DNA of 64,000 nt, taken from Neodiprion pinetum. Lineage: Eukaryota; Arthropoda; Insecta; Hymenoptera; Diprionidae. The notes under the pieces are model-generated. The model saw only the letters and a list, made by a program, of their open reading frames with translations. It made no database searches and was not told the DNA's origin. A program made the position numbers and the translations under genes. This document shows, one piece after another, positions 25,001-36,900 of this stretch (positions are counted from its first letter, which is position 1; each line of letters starts with the position of its first letter). The DNA lies in contig NC_060236.1 in NCBI RefSeq assembly GCF_021155775.2, positions 18,092,519 through 18,156,518 on the forward strand. Direction: 5' to 3'.

Positions 25001-25345
25001 GCACTATTCTGACGTAATTTTGCCAGAGGAGACGATTAAGCGCCGTCCCAATACGCTGCGAGCAACGTATGAGAAGTTACAGCCGAAAAACGAGGACGTG
25101 TATTTTCGACATTTTTCAGCAGGTGCTTTTTCCTTCGTAAATTCTCTCCTGTTGATCCCACGCTCTTTTCGCTGCGTTTTCTGAGTTCCTGAGGGTCGAA
25201 TTAGTCGAAAAAGGATCATACTGGTTGAATCTGAGACCATAAATTCTTTGGTCGAAAAATGAAAAAAAAGCAAGGCTAACCCCTTTGCATTTTTTGCGAA
25301 AATTTTCGCGATTTTCAAAAGTGCTGGAATGAATTCTTTCGTGCA
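13036..25345 (+). repeat. 342-bp satellite array, 36 homogenised units
   Basis: Landmarks recur every 342 bases (341 at two junctions) from 13036 to 25345. Each unit carries CCAGAGGAGACGATTAAGCG, TTACAGCCGAAAAACGAGG, TTTTTCAGCAGGTGC, GAGTTCCTGAGGGTCGAAT, an A-rich block GAAAAAAAAGCAAGGCTAAC and, in most units, the palindrome GCGAAAATTTTCGC plus an EcoRI site GAATTC. There are two main subtypes: AAATTCTTTGGTCG versus AAATACTTTAATCG. Longer-period repeats are visible: 5 units (rare variants at 14745 and 16455), 6 then 5 units (17755, 19807, 21519) and 3 units (22610 and 23636). Since 342 is divisible by 3, short open frames recur on both strands in every unit, but each ends at a stop within the unit. 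They are not genes. Confidence 0.97.
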
Positions 25346-25997
25346 CTATTCTGACGTAATTTTGCCAGAGGAGACGATTAAGCGCCGTCCCAATACGCTG
25401 CGAGCAACGTATGAGGAGTTACAGCCGAAAAACGAGGACGTGTATTTTCGACATTTTTCAGCGGGTGCTTTTTCCTTCGTAACTTCTCTGCTGTTGATCC
25501 CACGCTCTTTTCGCTTTGTTTCTTGTGTTCCTGAGGGTCCAATTAGTCAGGTGAGGGTCATCCAAATCGAATCTGAGACCAAAAACTTTCGGTTCCGAAA
25601 TCGAAGGAAAAGTAAGGCTAACCCCTTTGTATTTTCGGCACAAATTTCCGCGATTCTGAAAAGTGCCGGAATAAATTCTTTTATGCACTAATCCGACGTA
25701 ATTTTGCGAGAAAAATCGTTTGGGCGCAGTCCTAATACGCTGGGATCAACGCATCTTAAGTTACAGCCAAAAACCAGATCCTGTGTTTTCGACATTTTTC
25801 AGCAGGTGCTTTTTCGCTCGCCGTTTCTCTCCTGTTGGACCTACGCTCTTTGCGCTGTGTTTTCTGAGTTCCTGAGGGTCCAATCAGTCAGGCAAGGGTC
25901 ATTTACATCGAATCTGAGACCAAAAACTTTCGGCTCTAGGAATGAAGAAAAAGTAAGGCTAACTCCTCTGTATTTTTGGCTAAAATTTTAGCGATTT
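25346..25997 (+). repeat. Right-edge, decayed satellite units
   Basis: The 25346 unit is normal to about 25460. The following sequence diverges steadily (TTTCTTGTGTTCCTGAGGG, then GCGAGAAAAATCGTTTGGG) and resembles the left-edge units more than the core. It ends near CTAAAATTTTAGCGATTTTCG, where the C-rich start of the right palindrome arm begins. Confidence 0.85.
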
Positions 25998-26102
25998 TCG
26001 CCTTCCTCGACCTCCTTCTCGTCCACCTCCGGCCACCTTCGACCACCGCCAACCACCCCCAACGACCATCGCTAGCCACTTCGGGTTATATCTCGAATAC
26101 TA

Positions 26103-27342
26103 CCCAGTGAACACAATTATGTCAAACTGATGTCAGAATGACGTCATGTCACGTCATGATTTACGTAAGATGTGAGTCATATATGAGTCACATATGACTC
26201 ATAATTTCCCACTTCCTGACGTAAGATTCTTACGTAAGATAAATGACGTAAATATGACCTCCAATTGACATCATTATGACTTAACTAACGTCAAAATGAC
26301 ATAACTCTGATGTCATAGAGAAGTAAAGTCGGTACCGGAAGCTTACAAAAATATGACGTCCAGCTGACGTACTTGTTATTTAGCTGACGTCAAGATGACT
26401 TAAATTTGAGGTAAAATAGTGATGTAAAGTTGCTTACAAAATTGTGACGTCTGGCTGACATGATTATAACTTACCTGACGTCTCGATGACATAACTCTGA
26501 TGTCATAGTGATAAAAAGTATTTAAGAATGCTTATAATAATATAACTGTTACAACAGAACTTGTAAAGTCAAAATGTTTATATTTTTCATTTATATATAG
26601 TGATTATTTTGTTACTGTACCTCTATTACAATATAATAATTAATTTTGAAATTAGTTTATATATTTTATTTATGACAATATCCTAAGATTTTCAATGTTA
26701 AAAATATATTTAATGTTTGCATTTAAAGAGAATTTGCGGTAAGTTAAATTTTGACACTAAATATAAAAGTAAAAATTAAGAAATGTCATATGAAATTCCA
26801 CTTATGAATTATTAAATCAATACATGATACAACATAGAACATAAATAGAAAAGTATCGTTGATCGTTTTTTTTTATACCGTCGTGACATTAGTATTATGT
26901 CACTCGTATGTAAAAGAATGACCGGAAGCTGATGCTTAAGTATGACGTTCATCGTACATCAATTTTACGTAAAAGTATTAGTTGTTTCTTACGTAAGAAT
27001 ATGACGGTATTATGATATCCTTTTGACGTCAGAATATGACTTGTAATTTATGTAATTGTATAATTTATTTCATACGTAAATAATATATAAATTTATGACT
27101 TTGATGCGACGTCACACATGTGATAGGGATAAGACATAATATTTACGTAATATTTAAGTCACAATCATGACGTCATATAAAAGTCAAATTTTATGTCAGC
27201 ACTATGTCATAATGATGTCATACTACATGACATCATATCAGAGTCATCAATAAAGTCATTTTTATGTCATATCTATGTAAAAAGTCGATGATCTCTATGT
27301 GACCTATCTATGACGTCATATGGAGGTCATGTGTTCACTGGG
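26103..27342. mobile_element. TA-flanked 1240-bp TIR element with dense TGACGTCA-like motifs
   Basis: Perfect 12-base inverted ends CCCAGTGAACAC / GTGTTCACTGGG are flanked by TA at 26101-26102 and 27343-27344. The left arm (about 10829) and the tandem copy near 27704 show the uninterrupted site GAATACTAATGAATATT. So the insertion boundaries and TA duplication are directly demonstrated. The interior has no transposase. It is filled with variants of TGACGTCA, GATGTCAT, TTACGTAA and TATGACTC. TA duplication points to the Tc1/mariner group, which is inference. Confidence 0.85.
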
Positions 27343-29221
27343 TAATGAATATTTTAAGTATTATAACGCATGAAAAATATTGTGTCAGGATTATTATAAT
27401 ATTTGTGTTGACACATTTCAACAAGAAGAGTATAAAAAATTATAGAACTTCTACGACCGCATTGAGAGCTACTGAATTGGGGCTTGCGCGAAAAATGAAT
27501 TGAAATAATTAATTGTAAACGTGATAAGATTAAAAAATTTCAGAGAATATATAATGACAATTGCCATTAAATGTTACAAAAGTGTTTCATTCACCGTGCA
27601 CAAATACTCGTTCTCCTCGATCACCCGCAAACAACCTCTACCACCTTGACCACCGCCAACCACCTCCAACGACCACCTCTAACCACCTCGGGTCATACCT
27701 CGAATACTAATGAATATTTCAAGTATTAGAACACATCAACAATATTGTGTAAGGAATAATGTAATTTTTCCAGCGACAGATTTGACCAAGAAGATCATAA
27801 GAAAATCATAAAAAATTATCGAAATCTTACGACCGCATTGAGAGCTACTGAATTTGGGCTTGTGCGAAAAATGAATCGAAATAATTCATAGTAAATGTAA
27901 CAAGTTGAAAAAAATGTGGATAAAATATAATTAGAATCGCCATCAAATGTTGTAAAAATGTTATACTGACCGTGCACAAATAGTAACATAGCTTTTTGTT
28001 AATGGTTCACAGGAAAATAGTTGATTATAATTCTTTGTTCTGTACTATTACCGCATACAAATGGTTAAAAACTGAAAGCAATCAATTATTATGCAGCTAA
28101 ATATTTAAGTAACACTGAAGAAAGGTGAATAATAAAATCAGATAATGGAGAAAAAATATTTTTCGTGTCGGTTCAAAGTGGAAACCGGGTTTTTAAAATG
28201 CTGTCATATGAAAGATGGGGCAAAGTACAAATATTATTATTTTTTAAATCAATCAAATACGACAATTTTTCAGGGAAACGTCGAAATTGTCGGTTATTTT
28301 TTCTCTATGGAAGATAACCAACGAAGCTTTTTATAATTTCGAGTGTATTCCAACTTACATTTGGAGAGTACAAGAAAAATTTACTTATCATCAATTGTCG
28401 CAAAATGGCGAAGTTATTAGCAGGCCAATGAAGCGCCTCGCCGCTGGAATCCCGAATTGACAGGAAAGACGGAGTGCGTAATTTGTGTCTGAAATGTAAA
28501 AGCTGAAATCACTTTGAATTGACATATATTTTTATCAACAATGAACTACAAAACTCATAAAGATCCATTAAATCACATTCATTTTCGTTCAGAATTTTCT
28601 TGATAAAATCGTTACTTTTTAGGTTCGAGCTCGACAATTTATATTATATCACGGTTTTTTGGGTTATTTCGACACATTGATAATAGAATGATGCGCGAAT
28701 CAAAAATAACTAGTTTTAAAACACTCTCTTGTTAAAGCTCGCTCGGGGTCGGATGCCTAGTGTAACTGGTTTTTGTAGGGAAGACATAGTTGTAGGGGAG
28801 ACTGGGGCACGATGAGTCCCCAAAAAAATCTGGTATATGCTTCATAGTATACAGAGCGAACACTGCCTTTGTGCATCTGACGTAAACCGAATCTATCAGT
28901 AAGATTTTTTCTATATAATGCTACAAATCACGTTTACACATGCATGAAAGTATAACGTATTGTGATTTTATGACACTAAATTTCGTCAAAAAATACCACA
29001 GAACAATCAGCTAAGTGCTGACAGATTTGAAACACTACGCACAGCAATTCGAGCTCCAATTGAACGACGTTATTGTCATGTATTCCTATGTATACAATGC
29101 CAACCACTCACCAATTGCAATTTGTTAATCCTGGTCGTTCGGTTTTTTTTCCTGTCCGATGATAGTAGAAAACATGACGTTTTCAATAATCAAACTTGTA
29201 AACTTGAAAATTTGTCCGGAA

Positions 29222-29400
29222 GGTCAAAAGTTATCAGGTCAAGGACCTGGACAGCCGGAACTACGGAGCGCTTGTCCCTGAAGTCGAGTTTCACCACGTA
29301 GCGGACCTGGAGCGCAGAAACTACGGAGCGCTTGTCCTGGAACTCGAGTTGCACCAGGAAGTGAACCCGGAGCGCAGGATCCAGGAGAAAGAGAACCCGG
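29222..29400 (-). repeat. 60-bp minisatellite, about 3 copies (right arm)
   Basis: The right-arm counterpart of the left-arm minisatellite, with the same core in reverse. The arm pairing shifts by 419 bases across it, which corresponds to seven 60-bp units less one base. Confidence 0.85.
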
Positions 29401-30775
29401 TACACGAAATCTGCGGAGCGCGATTCTCATCCGTCCGCTCTACTGCGCGGTTGTTTCCAGACTGAGGAATTTGGCCAGCTGATTACCATAGATCGATGAC
29501 GTCGAGAGAAAAAAAATTTTGGGTGACGTCACTTTCTGAACAGCCGAACATCCGACATCCAAACTTTGGTATCAAACTTTAATACTATGCATGATGTATG
29601 ATGCATGATGATGTATCATGTATGATGTACGATGATATGATATGATGTATGATGATTTTAGTTTTCACATTTCAGACAAGAAATACGCACTTTATCTTTC
29701 CTGCCGACGCCAGACTCAAGCGGTTGGCCCTTCGATGGTCAGCCTTTGACTAAAGATATATTCTTCAGTTAACGGGTCAGCTAATAACGCTGCCGTTCTG
29801 CGACACCTGGATGATAAAAATTTTTGCTCGTACCTTTCAAATGTGTGTTAAAATACACTCGAAGTTTCAAGAAGCTTCGTTCTTTCTCTCCCTATCAAAA
29901 AAAAACGAAACAAAAAATCGCCGACAATCATCTTTTTAGGTCTTTAAATCAGGTCACTGCGTTTAATACTGTCTCATGTACGGAGCATCCATTTCATCTC
30001 GATCAAAATTAGCGCATCCGTGATGTATTACAATTACTCTGAATTTTTTTTCATACAATTTTCGAAAAATAATTCTGCTTCTCTACCCAACGTGAAGTAT
30101 TTCACTTACTACTAGCTAAAACAACGTTTAGATTCTATGCCTACGAAAATCCAAGATCGAGAGAGCATATGAAAAGTTATTGGAATACTTATGAATAATA
30201 ATGTTATGTAATACATCGAGCGGGTGTCGAATAGAATCCCATTTCGAAATGAATAATTCTTCCATTTCATATTATTCCGTATTATTGTAGATAATCTAGT
30301 TTGTCTCCTAGAAAATTATAAAATCTATGGTATGCATCACGTAGTAATCGTAAATGGATCATATATATTAATATCGTACATGGACCGAATATACATATAT
30401 ACTATTTGATCTCTGCATCATTATTACATCTGATCTATCATTATTACCTATATTTAATCAAATCACTGTTTAGCTACGAATTTTGGAAGAAATTCACCCT
30501 CATTATTAATTTCTTGTGTCGCCGACAAGTCGGTAAGTACACACCGGCAAAATACTGGCTTGGGCGTATCATCGCGAAGACCGCATTACTCGGAAGGTGA
30601 ATGCAGCGTGCATCATGTCGAAATCGGTAACTCTCTGATGTTCTGCAATAAGTTCTCAACTGTACCGTTGGAACATCTCAGGGGGCGCAAGCGCACGACG
30701 ATTTTCGGTTATCATACCAAAGCCGATTAGGGCAACTGTCTTTATATTCTCCAGTCAATGAAGAAGTTGATAATT

Positions 30776-33700
30776 ATTTCATCTGCCGTTAACATATCAT
30801 TCAAAAGGGTAACATGGGGGATTGGATGCATTCATGTTCTCTTCCAAAATTATGTGGATACAGCGTATTAAGCAATAGATTTTCGTGAATCTCAATCGAA
30901 GAAACTATTTCGAACTCGTCGGACTCACAAAGGGAAATCGAAGTGAGCATTCACATATCGTGGGTTTAAATCGAGATTCAACTGCTCAACAAATACGATG
31001 TGACTTCGCCAAATTACAAAGCAGGTTTACTTTCATACTTGGCCTTTTGAGATTGAGTGAATCGTGGCGATTCCAACTTGAAACTTTCTCTGTTATGAGA
31101 AGTAGACTTCTGACAACAAAAACTGCACAAAGGCATACATTGATACAGTAATGAATTTCTTGCAATGTCGATGCTGTGTCTGGAAGCATGCCTTCCTCCC
31201 TTGACAGTCATGCGATGACACATGCTCTCATGCTTCGCAACTCGAAAAATTGAAAAATTTGAAGAATTTCCTGGAATTATCAGCACAACACCCTAGCCGC
31301 AACAAGGCCGCGAAAATGAAGATGCTTTCATCAATTGCTCTCAAGGACACAATGAAAATTTATGCTCGTCTGCTAGCCTGATTGAATCCTGAGGAGTGCA
31401 ACAAAGAGATCTAGACTAGGCGACGACCAACAGTTGAGAAAATACAAGAAAAAAAAAAAAAACGTTACAAAAGTTCGATTGCCATTCTTTCCAATACAGC
31501 ATACCTAAAATAAGAGACAATGCAATATCATACATTATATATCGTGTCCCAGCAGAGTTGTGTTTTACCTGGCCACCGGCGGAAACTTAAGCTATTTGTC
31601 AAAACTACATTAAAAGCCACATATCTGATATAGTATTTTTCACACTTTCCTCGAGACATTGCATACTGTACACCTACTCTCTCATATAATTATTCAACTT
31701 CTTATGTCATGTTCAATTATATCTGTGCATTTCACTTTCTTTGATACACTAATTTTATTCGTCATTTTGTCAACTTACTGCACACTGACACCCAAAAACT
31801 TGTGATGTTCCTTCCTCGCCGTTCCAAGAACCCGTCGCAAATTTTTTGCATTTCAGCCGTAATTTTTGATCCGTCGTTCAAAGTAATCCTTGCCTTTTTT
31901 CAATTCTTGAAAACTCATCGGACCCGGAAAAATGTAAAATAAGCATTAGCAAAGGACCCTGTTTTCCGGCTGTAAGTCCTGATTCGTTGTCGCAGCGATG
32001 TCACACTCCGTATACCTAATTGTTTTTAATTAATTCGATTACTTTTTGAAATCCGCGTGCAATATTTTTGCTCAAACATATTGGGATAATGCATAGAAAA
32101 ATATCATGATTTAAAATTATTTTAGGAAGGATTATAACAGTGCCCGGTAGTCCATCATACCCTACTTCAGTATTTCTTCATCGCACGCACGCCTCGCTGT
32201 TCAACGTTGTTAGTAATAAAGTCAGATCAACAGGATCACTCCAAGGATTTAGCCACTAAAGCAGTCAATATGTCATCCGTTACTGTAGTAATTTTGCAAT
32301 CACTGTAATTACATTGTAATCATGAAAATGTCTTCAATCTAGCAGTCATTTTTTTAATTGTAATCATATGCAATCATACCGTAGTCATTGTGGTTACAAT
32401 AAAAATAATAATCACAATAACCTGCACCAATAATATCTTTACTATTACAGCATATAACGACCGAATTCGTAATAGAGAGTAGTATGAACTAGGCTATGTT
32501 AATCTACCCATCTCGCTGCTTATTGTCAAAAACTAATTGCACAAAAACTAAATTATCCTCGATTTTACAAATGATAAAGATAAAACAGCTTACGAATTTA
32601 CGTACTTCAATGAGTATAAATTGTTTGAATATCAGAAGATCAGAAAGCACGGTATCACATTATAAAATCATAACATATCATGTTCAAATCAGAATTCAAG
32701 ACAGAACCAAGTAATATCAAGCTAATGCTATACGGCAAAGGAAAGCATTAGTTCCTATAAGTTACATTTGATTAAATCAAATTAGGAACGATTTATTAAA
32801 TGTCAATGATATCGTACGATAGTTACGCCTGTAGAAAAATATAACTGCGTCATAAACTATAATAAGCTAGTTTGATCTAAATCAGATTGAGATTAATCGA
32901 ATTGAATTTAGGTAATTGTAAGAATGGGAATTAAGTCAGTTCAAATGAAATGAACTAAATTAAACTATGTTTTGTTTAAACCGAATGAAAATAATCTAAT
33001 TAGATGCAAGTTACTTGCAGACAGCGAATACAAAACGAGCATTGCTCACGAAACTGCTAAAATCCTTCAATCACGCACGTATAGTTATTACAACTACGTA
33101 TAATCAACGAAATGGCTGCAATTACTTTGATATTAGTACCCAATTCCGAATTCCCCGAATGAAATTAGAATTTGTTTTGAAATAAAACCGATTCCTTTCA
33201 AGTATTTTCGCTTCGTTTCAATACAAAATACTTCACACCCGGAAATTATAAATTTGTTCCAGTTTATCGAGAAACTCGTATTTATTTATAGATAATGAGC
33301 AACGACTAATGAGTTTCCAAATGGCTTATCTCCCGTCTTGGCATCAACCCACACTGCGTCAATCGGTTAATTATGTCATTGACCCCTAACAACAAATACG
33401 AAGATATTTTTCGATTGTAAGGACGCAACAAGTCTGTCGTAAGTACACAGAACATGCGACGCAGTTTATAAGCTTGAAACTTGTTTACCTCGTGTTGATT
33501 AGAACGTGGCAGCGACGTGGAAACATGTGAATTCAGCGAGTTAGGCCGGTAAGGTAGAACACGCGGCTAGGAATGACTGAAAAATCACAGTCCGCAACCT
33601 TTGAGGTTAGGTCATGTAAGACGCTAATATCGTTCCGTACCATCGAGCTTGCGAATACTGAATCAATAGATTAACTAACTTGCTAACGATCGAAGTTTAG

Positions 33701-33864
33701 CTGCGCTCATAATTATTCATACGGCAAGTTAAAATATCTCTTTTCTATTCTACTGATACTGAATATGTATCGTTTTTACCAGAGTTACAATTCAGTTACT
33801 TTTGTCTAGAGGTTTAAACTCATAGCGGGCTATTGATGATATCGGAGTTTCGGACACTAGCATC
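30776..33864. other. Intergenic DNA between the palindrome and the LACTB2-like gene
   Basis: AT-rich. Short frames near 30885-31290 on both strands resemble nothing recognised. There is a poly-A run at 31448-31461, and a GTAATCA/TGTAATTAC-rich patch near 32280-32420. No promoter element could be identified with confidence upstream of the ATG at 33865. Confidence 0.4.
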
Positions 33865-33992
33865 ATGACCTCGTTGACAGCTATTCCTACCGTGTCGCGA
33901 ATATCAAGCCGTGTTATTCGTATCCTCGGTTGCAATCCAGGCCCGATGACGTTGCAGGGGACAAACACGTACCTCGTTGGTACAGGACCAAG
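33865..33992 (+). CDS. LACTB2: LACTB2-like exon 1
   Basis: 42 codons plus two bases, ending CCAAG before a GTGATT donor. The split codon AG|A gives Arg, joining GTGP to RRILIDAGD exactly as in the family. No strong presequence is evident in the short N-terminus, although it has several Arg and Ser residues. Confidence 0.88.
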
Positions 33993-36900
33993 GTGATTAC
34001 ATCGTGAAAATATTTTGTGTTGAAATACTCTTCCTGCATAAATACTGATAATGTTAGTTTGTAATAAAACATTTATTGGGAACTTTGCATGTTGCAAAAC
34101 TTCTATTTACACGGATTTCGGAGCAAGAAGAAAAGAAAATGTAAAACCTTGTTAATTTCCTTAAGTTACTGACTAGCTATTTCAAATTGTTTCAAACAAA
34201 ATTCGTGACGATGAGGTCGAGTACTTGTCCTCAAAATAGAAACGTAGCTTTAAGGGAGGTTTTCTACTTTGTTAGACCAAAAAATGTTCGAATTTTCACA
34301 AATTATTGATGCGAAAAATATTAAATATAGATTGTTGATATTTGGCATACTTACTAACCGGTCTTTATTGAACGTAATAGTATTTTTTTAAGTTTGACAA
34401 AAGATGGCACTGGGAGTTACAGGAACCGTGTATGTCGGTGCGCCGACGATGATATTCTTCGCTTGCGGAACTCCTAAGTCCTGGACGAGTAATCTGAAGA
34501 AAAAGTATCAAATATATTTTTACTTTGTACAATATTGTGTACAAGTTGAACTAAAATCAAGAATAAAAATTGAAAAATAGCAAAACAGTGAGCGTTCAAA
34601 GGGGATGTCTAGTTCATCACCCAAAATTTTTGCAGTTTTTTGTTCATAAAATGAAAGCGCTCGAATATTTTTGGATAATTTTAGTTCAACTAATGAAGAT
34701 GTTTGTGGTACACGTTCCGGCCATATTTCATAACGATTGCTCATCTAGGATGTGTAGGGACACTTCCGGAAACTGAGAAAACGTGGTTTCGAGAAAAACG
34801 TGTTTAAAGTTAATCTGCAGTTAATTTTCGAACCCCAGTCATGCGTTTGGAGGTAAAAAAATAAAATCATGAGTTATAGAGTTAATTTCAATGAAAAAAT
34901 TCTAATTTTTCTTGAAACTATAAATAATAAAGCCCTCAAACTCAGATTCTCTAAGTGTTTTCATTTTCTTTCAAAAAAACTCCTAATAATAGGTATGAGT
35001 TTAGACCGTGCAAGCTGTAACCCCCCCTCTCTCTAAGACGTCATCGCCCAAGTCTTTGAGCCAATCTTGCGTCTTTTAATGCAGTGGAATGTATGGCGGC
35101 AACTTTTTTCACGCGCACCGTATCCCTTTTGTCTGCCATTATTTTTGCTTGGATTCCAATTGTGAAATTTGCTGAGCGTATACTTAAGCATTGGCTCTTT
35201 CCGATAAAAAGAATCGAAAACTTTTTTTATTCTGGCCCAACAAAGTAGAAGCCTCCCTTGAGGAAGAAGAACAAGAAGTGCTGACTGAAGATGTTAATTC
35301 AACGCAAAAAGAGTTTCAAGTTCGTACCGTTAACGTAACGAGACATTGAAATAAAATTCAGTATTTTGCAACTTTCTCGTGAATTTGAAGATATTCAGTT
35401 TGCAAAATATGCAGCGTCGGATTAGCGCCTAGGTCGACTAGGCCCAGGCCTTGGGCGGCAGATTTTTCATGGTGGCAAATTTTTAGAAGCAGCACTGCCG
35501 TTTTTTTTCTTTTTTTCTTGTTAAGATTACATTATTACAGTTTTTGCCGTCAGATCGTGTTCCAATCATATTCGGATGAAATGATAATTAGTGGATACAT
35601 TGTATTTTTTGCAATTGAAAAAGATCTTACAACTTCTACGTATTACACAGAGTTAATTGAGAAATTTGCTGCTCAAAAGAGTGGACGTAGACCGATGTAA
35701 AAAAAAAAATTAAGTTACCCAAAACGTCATGGCATCGACTTATTGAACTATGCATTTTCTTTCATTTAAATAATAAGATATCGGAAAAAATACGTATCGG
35801 GGCGGCAGATAATTTTAGGGTCTGGGGGCGGCAGGTTCATTAATTCGGCACTGAAAATATGATCACGTTATGCCTTATTACGGCTTGTTAAACTATACGC
35901 AAACCTGAAGTTGCGAAATAACATTTTCAAATAAAAATAAATAAAAAAGTATCGCGTTATATTAAGAGGATGCTGTAGTGAGTTTTTAGAGACCGTGTGA
36001 AATATCACTTATTTCGACTATGCCGACGCTTACGCATCACTAACGCAAAAAAGCTCCAACTGATAGTGCCGTTCTACATACTATGTCAATTACGAATATC
36101 TGAAAAAAGTTTTGATTTACGTAACAATAATGCTAGGGAATGTATTCCTGTAATTCAATTACCATTTAATGCAGGTATACATTTCCTGGCGTTATTCTCG
36201 CATATAATCAAATTATTTTGGGTGTTCCTGTTTGGCATTGCATGTAGAATGGTCCTACCGTGGCTCTTCGCCAATTTTGTGAAAAAAGTGGGTAGATGCA
36301 CCAGTTGTGGACGATTAAATAGAATTCTTTATTTGTTAATTTGGCTCGTATGTTACTCATTCTTACTAATCTTATCAATTACTCAACTCGTTATCAAAAT
36401 CTGACTTCGAGCAAGTTTTGGAAAAAAAGTTTTTCATTACTCGGTACACTTTCTAGATTGAAAATTAGTATTCAAGTAGATCAAAACACCTCTGTACCGT
36501 TTGGGGCTATATCCCCAGTTTATATGTAATGAACATATATAGCTACAATCGAATAATTAAACTATGACCACAACTGGTACCTAGGTAACCAAAACCGATT
36601 ACGTCTACTACACGAGATACGAATTAATAAATGATTGAAAGAAAACCGAAAATTTAAGACGGATTCTGATCGATGCGGGTGACAAAACAACGTCGACCGA
36701 GTACACAAAGCACTTGACCGAGGTGCTTAGAAGCGAAAATGCAACATTGGAACACCTTTTGTTAACCCACTGGCACCATGATCACATCGGCGGTGTGTCG
36801 GCGGTGAAAGCATTGGTGGAATCCAGAGTAACCGAACCGAACAAGTCGAAAAATTGGGAAATTTCAAAAAGTGACCGACTCAGGGTGTCGAAGTTACCCA

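Larger units (their letters stand above)
25998..30746 (+). repeat. Right arm of the ~23.7-kb palindrome
   Basis: Reverse complement of 7005-10915, interrupted by a 1240-bp insertion at 26103-27342 and lacking seven 60-bp minisatellite units. Identity is very high through most of the arm. A 63-residue frame at 28145-28336 differs from its left-arm twin (9835-10026) at a single residue. It contains GGGGAGACTGGGGCACGATG near 28795, a motif like the ends of some cut-and-paste elements, but no transposase. Confidence 0.9.
33993..36658 (+). other. Intron 1 of the LACTB2-like gene
   Basis: About 2.7 kb. It contains a candidate minus-strand exon (34388-34493) and a hAT remnant (35412-35853). A frame at 35997-36404 on the plus strand is hydrophobic and unrecognised. 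The acceptor AATTTAAG at 36651-36658 has a weak pyrimidine tract, but reading frame and homology place it firmly. Confidence 0.65.

Noticed and set aside
13036..25345. Dozens of 60-120-residue open frames repeated on both strands
   Set aside because: They are the 342-bp satellite read in frames that recur because 342 is divisible by 3. Every unit ends in stops, the frames have no start context or splice signals, and variation is not synonymous-biased.
13036..25345. CRISPR-like array
   Set aside because: Units are contiguous 342-bp repeats without unique spacers, in a eukaryotic genome.
30885..31290. Overlapping frames on both strands beyond the right arm
   Set aside because: No recognisable motif and both strands are equally open; probably old repeat debris.
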